A stretch of DNA of 64,000 nt from Rhizobium sp. (GTDB taxonomy: Bacteria > Pseudomonadota > Alphaproteobacteria > Rhizobiales > Rhizobiaceae), in assembly GCA_003527225.1 (NCBI GenBank), contig DPXQ01000044.1, forward strand, positions 171,239-235,238, read 5' to 3'. Shown piece by piece: positions 26,659 through 35,633 of this stretch (the stretch's first letter is position 1; each line of letters starts with the position of its first letter). A program made the translations under genes and the position numbers. A model generated the notes under the pieces. The model made no database searches, had not been told where the DNA came from, and was given only the letters and a program-made list of their open reading frames with translations.

Positions 26659-28299
26659 TCAATCCACCGTGACCTCGGTCCGTTCCCCGGCCACGACCGT
26701 TGCCGGCTTCTCCTGTGGCGCCTTGTCGTCTTCGTAACTGACCCTGACGATGTAGTCGCCCGGTGGCACGGTGTCCTGATATTCCTCGCCATAGTTACCT
26801 GAAATCTCTTTCTGGTTACCCTGGATGTCTTTCTTCGCCCCGATTATGTCGATGCGGTAGGCTCCGGGTGCGGCGATGGCCAGCACGCCGGCATTGATGT
26901 TCACCGACACCTCGATGCTTTCGCCGGCCTTCATGGAGAAAGGCGTCTCGCCGCTCGCCGAGCCCAGTTGGGCCCGCAGGATGAGATCGCCTGTCGGTAC
27001 TTCCAGCTTGTCATCGACACCGTAGCCGCCGTTGATATCGTCGCGGCTGCCGTCGATCTTGGGTTTGGCGCCAATCACGTCGAAGCGGATGTCTCCGTCC
27101 TCGACCGCAGGACCTCCCTCCGCATAGATCGCTTTGGTAACGACGATCCCGCCACCGATGACGATCTCGTGCGTCTTCTCCTCGCCCGCTGCGATGGTGA
27201 TCGTTTGCTCCACGGTCGATGGACCGATCCTGCCCGTGAGCTTCACCTCGCCAGCCGTCACATACGTCTTGGTCAGCCCGTATCCACCATCGGCATTGCC
27301 GGCGAATTCGAGGTCGACGTGCACATTGTCGTCGGGTTCGCCATCGGGGGTGCGTTTCGGTATCACCGTCAGCAGTCCGGCGTTGAAATCGGCGACCGGC
27401 CTCGCGACGTCGTTCCCGGCGACCTCGAACGGCACTGTCACCGATAAGGCACCAAGTCTGGCGACCCCGACATATTTGCCTGGCGGCAGGTTGAAGTTCG
27501 ACGCCGCGCCATAGCCGCCCTCGACACCGTCCTCAGAGGGCGCGCCGTTGGCATCCGGCGGATAGAAATCCCATCGCACCCGTTCATTGTCGCCAAGCGA
27601 GGGGCCGTCGGCGAAGAGTTTCGCATCCGTCGAGACGTTGAAGTCGGGCTTTGCCGGTTCAGGCTCGGGTGCAGGTTCGGCCTCTGCGACCACCGTCTCG
27701 GTCAGCGCCTCGGAGAGTTCCGCCGCGTCATTGGCCTGGAGATATTTGCCGCCAGTGTTTTCCGCCAGACATGCGACCTGCTTGCCTTCCTCGTCCGTCA
27801 GTCCGAAACCGACGACATGGGCGGTGAAGTCGACGCCGACGCTTTCAAGCTCGCTGCCGAGTGCACAAGGGTCGGCCTCGCAGGTTTCGAGCCCGTCCGT
27901 CACCAGGATGACGGTCGCCTTTTCTTCGGTGTACTTGAGCGCTTCCGCCGCTTGCTTCACGGATTCCGAAAGCGGCGTCTTGCCCTTCGGATTGATGCTC
28001 TTCACGAATTTTGAGATCGCCTCGGCTGTGCCGGGGGCAGGCGGCACGGCGAGTTCGATGTCGGTGCATGAACCCTTCTCACGATGCCCGTAGACCATAA
28101 GGCCGAGTGCGTTTTCCGCTGGCACGCTTGACAGCACCGTGTCGAGCGTCTCCCGAGCAATGTCCATTTTTGCCGTGCCTTCGATCTGGCCCCACATGGA
28201 GCCGGAAGCATCAAGAACGATGATGGTCTGGTCGGCGGCCTGCGCGCTTGTGGCCGCCATGAAGGCGAACGCGAGGCAGAATGGCTTCAGAAAGCGCAT
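26659..28299 (-). CDS. Secreted von Willebrand factor A domain protein
   Basis: The 546-residue protein has a signal peptide ending at AQA, then a VWA domain (about 23-200) with the MIDAS motif DASGSMWG and the Thr and Asp of ILVTDGLETCEADPC. A Pro/Glu/Ala-rich linker (about 207-220) leads to several beta-sandwich repeats with the recurring pattern GGYG. Related proteins are exported metal-dependent adhesion or scaffold proteins. The role is not known. Several phrases, such as FDVIGAKPKIDG and IDIIGAKKDIQG, show internal duplication. Confidence 0.85.
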   Translation of the reverse strand: MRFLKPFCLAFAFMAATSAQAADQTIIVLDASGSMWGQIEGTAKMDIARETLDTVLSSVPAENALGLMVYGHREKGSCTDIELAVPPAPGTAEAISKFVKSINPKGKTPLSESVKQAAEALKYTEEKATVILVTDGLETCEADPCALGSELESVGVDFTAHVVGFGLTDEEGKQVACLAENTGGKYLQANDAAELSEALTETVVAEAEPAPEPEPAKPDFNVSTDAKLFADGPSLGDNERVRWDFYPPDANGAPSEDGVEGGYGAASNFNLPPGKYVGVARLGALSVTVPFEVAGNDVARPVADFNAGLLTVIPKRTPDGEPDDNVHVDLEFAGNADGGYGLTKTYVTAGEVKLTGRIGPSTVEQTITIAAGEEKTHEIVIGGGIVVTKAIYAEGGPAVEDGDIRFDVIGAKPKIDGSRDDINGGYGVDDKLEVPTGDLILRAQLGSASGETPFSMKAGESIEVSVNINAGVLAIAAPGAYRIDIIGAKKDIQGNQKEISGNYGEEYQDTVPPGDYIVRVSYEDDKAPQEKPATVVAGERTEVTVD

Positions 28300-28381
28300 G
28301 TCGGTGGTCTCCCCCTTTTTTGGCGCGGGAAATCTGGCATGCGTTCCGCCGGGCGGCAAGCCTTGTCAGGGTCAGAAAATC

Positions 28382-28461
28382 GAATCGATGAAGACTATTA
28401 CAAGAGAAATTTTTAGATTGTGCCCGAGGACTTCAGTCTTTGGTAACCAAGTTCGGTAACC
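28382..28461 (+). promoter_or_regulatory. Candidate control region of ccrM
   Basis: A GANTC site (GAATC, 28382-28386), the sequence methylated by CcrM itself, lies about 120 bases upstream of the gene. Two direct GGTAACC repeats (28442-28448 and 28455-28461) follow. In Caulobacter, ccrM is controlled by CtrA and methylation-sensitive sites; whether that holds here is inference, and spacing does not fit a full CtrA box. Confidence 0.35.
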
Positions 28462-28505
28462 ATAAGCATCGTGTTCCCGTGCTGCGTCAGCGTAAGAGTG
28501 AGTAA

Positions 28506-29639
<1,134 letters not shown>

Positions 29640-29712
29640 CGGTCCGCCAGCTTTGTCAGTCCAGAAATCCTCCTTCCGGTCATAGTACCTTCAGTCCCGG
29701 CGGGAGAAGTCT

Positions 29713-29750
29713 GACGCCCGGAGTCGAAAGATTCCGGGCGTCATCCTTTT
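29713..29750 (+). terminator. Intrinsic terminator of ccrM
   Basis: GACGCCCGGA (29713-29722) pairs exactly with TCCGGGCGTC (29733-29742), with two more inner pairs, followed by ATCCTTTT. It lies 74 bases behind the ccrM stop. Confidence 0.8.
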
Positions 29751-29844
29751 GCGGACGATTATCACGACCGCACGTCCGGGAAGCCAGCTTCGGACAAGTC
29801 ACCGTTCATAAGTCTCTCGGTAATCGGGAGACAATCTGCAAGTG

Positions 29845-31683
29845 ATGGCATTGCTGGAACAGGCCAAGCAGGAGTTCAATCGCGGCGAGCTGAAGCAAGC
29901 TCTGGCGACGCTCTACAAGTTGATGGAAACGGAGCGCCGCGATCCGCAGGCGTTCATCCTGGCTGCGACCATTTGCGAGCGTCTGGGCGACCGGGCGATG
30001 GCGGCAACCTTTTATGCCGGGGCCATCGACCTGACGCCGAACCTCAAGCGCGAGGTTGCCTTCCGCGCCGCGACCCACTATCTCGCGGTCAACGACAGAG
30101 AGTCCGCACTGTCGGCGCTCCTGATGCTGGCGCGCTATTTTCCCGACGACCGCGATGTCAATCATTCCATTTGCAGCCTCTATCGCGAGGCCGGGCGCTA
30201 TCATGAGGCGCGTCCCTATGCCGAGGCGCTTCTGCGCGCGGAATGCGATTTCGGCAATCACCTCAATGCCGGTATCGTGCTTTCCGGGCTCGGGCTCTAT
30301 GAGGAAGCCTTTCCCGCACTCCTGAAGGCCTATCAGGAAAAGCCCGATGAGCGTCTGGCGCTGAGCGAGCTTTTCTGGTGCGCCGGCAATCTCTGCGACT
30401 TCGATCTTGCCGACCGCCTCCAGGGCGAGCTGCTTGCGGGCTATGAACGGGACGGCGATACTGTCGATATCCGCGAGAATGCATTCCGTGCGCTGGTCTG
30501 GTCCGGCGACGAGCTCTATCACGCGCGCTGCGCCAGGCGTACCGCCGAGGCGATCTTCCCGCCGGTGGCCGACAAATGGGCCGCTCCGCGCTATGAGGAA
30601 AGCCGTATTCGCGTCGGCTATGTCTCCGCCGATTTCTGCGACCATGCCACGATGGCGCTCTTTGCCGGTGTGCTGGAGGCCCATGATCGCGAGCGCTTCG
30701 AAATCTTCGGCATCTGCCACACGCCCGAGCACCTTCGCGAAGGTTCGATGCGCGACCGGTTCCTCGATGCCGTCGACTATTATCTCGACATCCTCGATCT
30801 GGATGACGACAAGGCGGCCGACCTCATCCGCTCGCTCGAGCTTGATATTCTGGTCGATTTGAAGGGTTTCACCCAGGGCAACCGCCTCGGCATATTCTGC
30901 CGCCGCCCCGCGCCAAGACAGGTGACCTATCTCGGCTTCCCGGGCTCGGTCGCCGGTGTCGGCATGGACTACGCCATCACCGATCATATCGTCACGCCCG
31001 ACCGCAGCATTCCCTTCTATCAGGAAAAACTCCTGCGCCTCGAAGGCAGCTACCAAAGCAACGACCGCCTCCGCGAACCCGTGACCCGGACAGGCGCGCG
31101 CGGGCAACATGGCCTGCCGGAAGACGGGATCGTCTTCTGCTCCTTCAATCAGGCGCAGAAGATAAGGGGGGCGGTCTTCGCTGCCTGGATGGACGTGTTG
31201 CGCCAGGTCGAAGGCTCTGTTCTGTGGCTGATGGACCTGGCCCCGGCGGTCAAGGTCAATCTGAAAAGGGCGGCGGAAAAGGCGGGCGTCGATCCCGCGC
31301 GCATCGTCTTCGCAGCCAGACTGCCGATGAACGAACATCTCAAGCGTCTCGCCGAAGCCGATATCGCGCTCGATACCGCGCCATATAACGGCCATACCAC
31401 CACCTCGGATGCGCTCTGGTGCGGCGTCCCGGTGGTAACGTTCAAGGGCACGAGTTTCGCAAGCCGGGTCAGCGAGAGCCTTCTCTCGGCGATCGGCATG
31501 CCGGAACTGGTCGCCGAGGATTTGCAAGCATTCGTCCGCCTGGCGGTCGAACTGGCGCAGGACGGGGCCCGCCAGTCCCGCCTGCGCCAGCATCTCTCAG
31601 ATGCGCGCGACATCGCGCCGCTTTTCGACACGGTGCTATTCACGCGCCGGCTCGAGGAAAAGTTCGATGCGATCTGCCATTAG
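29845..31683 (+). CDS. TPR-containing GT41 (OGT/SPINDLY-like) glycosyltransferase
   Basis: The 612-residue protein has an N-terminal TPR-like helical part (about 1-230) and a C-terminal GT41 catalytic domain, with RVGYVSADFCDHATMAL, DLKGFTQGNRLGIFCRRPAPRQVTYLGFPGS and the nucleotide-sugar motif PYNGHTTTSDALWCGVPVVTFKG. GT41 enzymes attach GlcNAc or other sugars to Ser, Thr or Asn of proteins. Donor and target are unknown. GTG 29842 directly before ATG 29845 is an alternative start. Its stop overlaps the stop of the convergent ABM gene. Confidence 0.88.
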   Translation: MALLEQAKQEFNRGELKQALATLYKLMETERRDPQAFILAATICERLGDRAMAATFYAGAIDLTPNLKREVAFRAATHYLAVNDRESALSALLMLARYFPDDRDVNHSICSLYREAGRYHEARPYAEALLRAECDFGNHLNAGIVLSGLGLYEEAFPALLKAYQEKPDERLALSELFWCAGNLCDFDLADRLQGELLAGYERDGDTVDIRENAFRALVWSGDELYHARCARRTAEAIFPPVADKWAAPRYEESRIRVGYVSADFCDHATMALFAGVLEAHDRERFEIFGICHTPEHLREGSMRDRFLDAVDYYLDILDLDDDKAADLIRSLELDILVDLKGFTQGNRLGIFCRRPAPRQVTYLGFPGSVAGVGMDYAITDHIVTPDRSIPFYQEKLLRLEGSYQSNDRLREPVTRTGARGQHGLPEDGIVFCSFNQAQKIRGAVFAAWMDVLRQVEGSVLWLMDLAPAVKVNLKRAAEKAGVDPARIVFAARLPMNEHLKRLAEADIALDTAPYNGHTTTSDALWCGVPVVTFKGTSFASRVSESLLSAIGMPELVAEDLQAFVRLAVELAQDGARQSRLRQHLSDARDIAPLFDTVLFTRRLEEKFDAICH

Positions 31684-31985
31684 CGCATCTCCGCACCCAC
31701 CCGGATCGCATAATCCCGCTGGATGCCAGCGGTGATCCCGAACCACGCGGACGCCTTGGTGCGTTGCTGATGGGCGTCGAAGGCGGCCTGGTCCACGAAC
31801 ACTTCCGACGCCACCAAGCGCCCGGCAACGCTGTCGCTTTCCGTCACCTGGAACGACAGGCAACCGGGTTCCGCAAGCGTCAGCCGGATATGCTCGGGCA
31901 GGGCGGCCCGCACCGAATCCAGCCGCTCCGGCGGCACGTCGATATGGCCGTCGAGAAAGATGCGGATGTCGTCGGTGTCGGTCAT
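31680..31985 (-). CDS. Putative quinol monooxygenase-like (ABM) protein
   Basis: The 101-residue protein reads as an ABM-family barrel: IRIFLDGHIDVPPERLDSVRAAL, EPGCLSFQVTESDSVAGRLVASEVFVDQAAFDAHQQRTKAS. It resembles the YgiN group, but no catalytic residues can be assigned. It is a distant relative of the ABM protein at 26290. The gene stands alone and converges on the GT41 gene with overlapping stop codons. Confidence 0.82.
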   Translation of the reverse strand: MTDTDDIRIFLDGHIDVPPERLDSVRAALPEHIRLTLAEPGCLSFQVTESDSVAGRLVASEVFVDQAAFDAHQQRTKASAWFGITAGIQRDYAIRVGAEMR

Positions 31986-32109
31986 GCTCTTCCTCTGTCT
32001 TTCGATCTTGCCGGATCATTTGAATATGTCGATGATAAACTGACAGACTTGCCGACATTGTCAAACCGAAGCCAGTGCTCCTGAAAAACCTTACATCTCG
32101 GGTTATTCT

Positions 32110-32289
32110 ATGATTGCGTTGCTGTGCGAATGTGGAATGCGCTTTGTCATCTACACGGTCGATCATGAACCGCCCCATGATCATGTTGTCGGAGACGGTG
32201 AGGCACGGATCGATGATGACAGCGGTGGTTTGAAACCTGCTGGAGCAGCCGGACGCCGCCACCTCGCAGGTCGTTGCGTCCGGCAATAG
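32110..32289 (+). pseudogene. Decayed DUF4160 gene
   Basis: A 59-codon frame encodes MRFVIYTVDHEPPHDHVV followed by GDGEARID, the hallmark of DUF4160 proteins (a strand, then xDHxPPHxHV). The usual C-terminal half does not follow in this frame. A family-like end (QVVASGNRVALLAARE) appears one frame over at about 32268-32315, so a frameshift has probably broken the gene. DUF4160 genes often pair with DUF2442 genes in toxin-antitoxin-like modules; no partner is present. Confidence 0.6.
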
Positions 32290-32330
32290 AGTGGCCCTCC
32301 TGGCAGCGAGAGAGGCCCGCGTTCGCAATT

Positions 32331-32945
32331 CTAAACCCTCACGCCCCGGGCAGCTAGGTCTTCCCGCAGCTTGTCCGCGCCGGTGAATTGCACCGCCTGC
32401 CATCCTGCTGCCTTGGCGCCTTCAACGTTTGCCAGCGAATCGTCGATGAACAGCGTTCGTGCCGGATCGAGGCCATGGTTTTGCGCATGCGTCTCGTAGA
32501 TCGCCACGTCCGGCTTGATCAGGCCCACCTCGCCGGAAACGGTGACCCCGCGGCTCGACGTCAGGAACGGATACATCGCCTGCGCCTCGCGAAAGGTGTC
32601 GGCGGCGAAATTGGTGAGCATGGTGACGTCCCGTCCCGCTGCGATCAGGTCCTGCAGTATGTCGACGCTGTCGTCATAGGCGTAGGGCACCATCTCATGC
32701 CAGTTTTCCCGGAAAGCGCGGATCTGCGCTTCGCGATCGGGAAAGCGCGCGATCAGTTCCTTTTCCGCATCCTGCCATGTGCGGCCACGGTCCTGCTCCA
32801 CGTTCCAGTCATGGGTGCAGACGTTATCAAAAAACCAGCGACGCTCCTCGGCGTCGGGAATGATGCGGGAAAAGGGCAGGTCGGGATCGTAGTGAACGAG
32901 CACCTTGCCGATATCGAAAACGATGTGGTGGATAGGTTCGGCCAT
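32331..32945 (-). CDS. HAD family hydrolase, YihX-like
   Basis: The 204-residue protein begins IHHIVFDIGKVLVHYD, where the catalytic motif has DIGKV in place of DxDGT, typical of the YihX/epoxide-hydrolase-like HAD branch. Motif II is TMLTNFAADT, then KPDVAIYE and FIDDSLANVEGAKAAGW. It probably dephosphorylates a small sugar phosphate. It lies 3 bases behind mutY in the same direction, so the two are cotranscribed. Confidence 0.88.
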   Translation of the reverse strand: MAEPIHHIVFDIGKVLVHYDPDLPFSRIIPDAEERRWFFDNVCTHDWNVEQDRGRTWQDAEKELIARFPDREAQIRAFRENWHEMVPYAYDDSVDILQDLIAAGRDVTMLTNFAADTFREAQAMYPFLTSSRGVTVSGEVGLIKPDVAIYETHAQNHGLDPARTLFIDDSLANVEGAKAAGWQAVQFTGADKLREDLAARGVRV

Positions 32946-32948
32946 GTG

Positions 32949-34046
32949 TCATCCTCTGCTGGTCTTGAAGGCCTCTGGAATAGCCTGGGAGATTGCTTTT
33001 TTCATCACGGTTGGCAAGGCTTGGACGTCAAGATTTGTGATCGGCTCCCACCATCCGTGAACGTCCATCCGGTCGCCGCCTTCCGTCTCGGCGCGATAGA
33101 CGGAAAGCCTCAGCTCGAAATGGGTGAAGACGTGGGTGACGGTGCCGCAAGCCCGCCATTCAGCCGGAAAGGGACCGTCTGCAGTCCCTGTCGCGCCATC
33201 GGTCCGTGCAGTCCAGCCCGTCGTCGGCACCTCGGTCATGCCGCCGAGAAGGCCGCGCTCCGGCCGCCGCCGAAGCAGGATGCGCCCATCATCGCTGAGC
33301 GCCACGAAGACGGCACCGACCCTTACCGGCTTTTCCTTCCTGGCCGCCTTGACTGGAAAACGTTCGGGATCGTCGCCATCGAGCGCTCGGCATTCGCCCC
33401 GGAGGGGACAGAGCGCGCAGGCCGGCCGCTTCGGTGTGCAGATCGTCGCGCCCAGATCCATCATCGCCTGCGCGAAATCGCCCGGCCGGTCCTGCGGTGT
33501 GAGATCCGCAACGCGGGCCTTCATCAGCGGTTTCGAACCGGGCAATGGGGCGTCGACTGCAAAAAACCGCGAGATCACCCGCTCGACATTGCCGTCCATC
33601 ACCGCCGCCGGCCGATTGAAGGCAATCGCCGCGATCGCCGCCGATGTATAGTCGCCGATGCCGGGCAGGCCCTTCAAGCCTTCTTCGGTGTCGGGAAAAC
33701 GTCCCCCATGTTGCGAAGCGACAGCCTCGGCGCATTTCTTCAGGTTCCGCGCCCGGGCGTAATAGCCGAGCCCCGCCCAGGCGGCCATCACATCCTCGAC
33801 GGGCGCGGCCGCCAGGTCACCGACCGTCGGCCAACGGCTGACGAATTTCGCGAAATAGGCCTTCACCGCCTGCACAGTGGTCTGTTGCAGCATGACCTCC
33901 GAAAGCCAGATATGATAGGGATCGGGCCGGACGCCACGCTTGGCCATAGGCGGCGATATGCGCCACGGCAGATCGCGGTGATGCCGGTCGTACCAGGCGA
34001 GAAGCGCCTCGGCCTGTCGATTTCTGGGATTGTCCGAGGTCATCAT
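32949..34046 (-). CDS. mutY: A/G-specific adenine DNA glycosylase
   Basis: MutY removes adenine mispaired with 8-oxoguanine. The 365-residue protein has the catalytic Glu in SEVMLQQTTVQAV, the helix-hairpin-helix LPGIGDYTSAAIAAIAF followed by the Asp of AVMDGNVERV, the [4Fe-4S] cysteines CTPKRPACALCPLRGEC and a NUDIX-like C-terminal domain that reads the oxidised base. ATG 34046 or 34043 can start it. It is divergent from the DUF721 gene. Confidence 0.95.
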   Translation of the reverse strand: MMTSDNPRNRQAEALLAWYDRHHRDLPWRISPPMAKRGVRPDPYHIWLSEVMLQQTTVQAVKAYFAKFVSRWPTVGDLAAAPVEDVMAAWAGLGYYARARNLKKCAEAVASQHGGRFPDTEEGLKGLPGIGDYTSAAIAAIAFNRPAAVMDGNVERVISRFFAVDAPLPGSKPLMKARVADLTPQDRPGDFAQAMMDLGATICTPKRPACALCPLRGECRALDGDDPERFPVKAARKEKPVRVGAVFVALSDDGRILLRRRPERGLLGGMTEVPTTGWTARTDGATGTADGPFPAEWRACGTVTHVFTHFELRLSVYRAETEGGDRMDVHGWWEPITNLDVQALPTVMKKAISQAIPEAFKTSRG

Positions 34047-34128
34047 TTGCCGCTGTCGGGGTAAGTGGCCTATATCTGGACAAATCATTCCATTCGTTCA
34101 AGCCCTATCGAAGGATCGCTGCGACTTC

Positions 34129-34629
34129 ATGAAATCTCCGAGAAAAGGTGTCATTCAGATTTCCGAGGTGGCGAACGGGATCATCGACCCCGTCCTGGCG
34201 CGCCGCGCCGGCATCACCACGGCGCTGCTGGGCTCCTGGGACGAGATCGCCGGCGACAACTTCGCCGACTGCACCCGGCCAGAAAAGATCGCCTGGCCGC
34301 GCCGCGGCGACCATGCCGACGAGGGCGGGCATCGCCCAGGTGTATTGACCATTGCCTGCGAGGGTGCGCGCGCCCTTTTCCTGAGCCATGCCCAGGGCGA
34401 ACTGATCTCGCGCATCAACGGCTTTTTCGGCTACCCTGCCATCGGCCAGATCCGCATCGTCCAGAAGCCGGTGTCGCAGGCGCAGGCGCGATCCACGAAG
34501 CCGCGCAAGCTGGAGGGCGAGCGCGCCAGGAAATTGGCCGAGATGATGGAAGGCATTACCGACGAAAAGCTCAGGCTGGCGATCGAACGGCTCGGCACAG
34601 GGGTTTTCTCGCCGCAGCGGCGCAAATGA
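34129..34629 (+). CDS. DUF721 / DciA-like protein
   Basis: The 166-residue protein has the DUF721 core: ISEVANGIIDPVLARRAGITTALLGSWDEIAGDNFADCTRPEKIAW and LTIACEGARALFLSHAQGELISRINGFFGY. DciA proteins load the replicative helicase DnaB in bacteria without DnaC. Orthology to true DciA is likely but not proven; the C-terminal tail differs. It is divergent from mutY and lies upstream of the DsbA lipoprotein and smc, an order conserved in rhizobia. Confidence 0.82.
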   Translation: MKSPRKGVIQISEVANGIIDPVLARRAGITTALLGSWDEIAGDNFADCTRPEKIAWPRRGDHADEGGHRPGVLTIACEGARALFLSHAQGELISRINGFFGYPAIGQIRIVQKPVSQAQARSTKPRKLEGERARKLAEMMEGITDEKLRLAIERLGTGVFSPQRRK

Positions 34630-34784
34630 TCGGCTCCGGGGCCTGAAACATTGCGAAAAATTAATCTGCTTGGCTCCTCACGGTCACACTTCTTTGATGA
34701 AACAGCAGGTTGCACGCCTTGTTTGCCGGGCAACGGCAATATAACGATTGTGCCGAAGTCAAAACAGCCAATACAGGTGCTCCG

Positions 34785-35549
34785 ATGCAGATATCCGAAC
34801 TGAACCTCACCAAGCGCCGCTTGCTCGGCGGAATTGCCGTGGCCACGCTCGGTGTGGTCCTTGCTTCCTGCTCGGACAGTTCTGAAAACAAGGCCGCGAC
34901 CGAAGGCGAGGCGCCGAAGACCGCCGACGTCAAGCCCGCCGAGCCGGCAACGACTGCGACGACCCCCGCCAAGGTCGAAATGCCGAAATCCGACCGCGAT
35001 GTCGATATGGCGGAAGTCATGAAGGCGGGCACACTGCCGGAGATGGCGCTCGGCGATCCGAACGCGCCTGTGAAGATCGTCGAGTACATGTCGATGACCT
35101 GCCCGCATTGCGCCAATTTCCACGTCAACACCTTCGATGCGATCAAGAAAAAATACATTGATACCGGGAAGGCTTATTTCGTCCTGCGGGAGTTTCCCTT
35201 CGACCCGGCGGCGACGGCCGCCTTCATGCTGGCGCGCTGCGCGCCGCAGGATCGCTACTTCCCCTTCGTGGACACATTCCTGAAGCAGCAGCGGGCCTGG
35301 GCGGCTCCTAGCGACGGCGATGTGCGCGGCGCGATGCTCCAGATATCGAAACTGGCCGGTTTTACACAGGAGAGCTTCGAAGCCTGCTTGACGAACGCGA
35401 AACTTGCCGCTGATGTGACAGCTGTGAGAGACCGCGCGGCGAAGGATTTCGGCATCCAGTCGACGCCGACCTTCCTGGTCAACGGGAAAAGCTACTCTGG
35501 AGACATGTCGGTTGATACCATGTCGGCGCTCATCGACAGCTTCCTCTGA
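34785..35549 (+). CDS. DsbA-family thiol-disulfide oxidoreductase lipoprotein
   Basis: The 254-residue protein has a lipobox (VVLASC) and an Ala/Pro/Thr-rich linker (about 35-70), then a DsbA/thioredoxin-like domain with active site TCPHCANFH and the cis-Pro motif STPTFLVNGK. It would form disulfides in periplasmic proteins while tethered to a membrane. ATG 34785 gives the signal peptide. It sits directly before smc, as in other Rhizobiaceae. Confidence 0.9.
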   Translation: MQISELNLTKRRLLGGIAVATLGVVLASCSDSSENKAATEGEAPKTADVKPAEPATTATTPAKVEMPKSDRDVDMAEVMKAGTLPEMALGDPNAPVKIVEYMSMTCPHCANFHVNTFDAIKKKYIDTGKAYFVLREFPFDPAATAAFMLARCAPQDRYFPFVDTFLKQQRAWAAPSDGDVRGAMLQISKLAGFTQESFEACLTNAKLAADVTAVRDRAAKDFGIQSTPTFLVNGKSYSGDMSVDTMSALIDSFL

Positions 35550-35633
35550 CCCGCGCCACGCAATCCGGGCAGGCGGCGGACGGTTCCGTGCGTCTGCTTC
35601 TTGCTGCTTCCCTCCTAAGGGCAGGGTGAGCCC

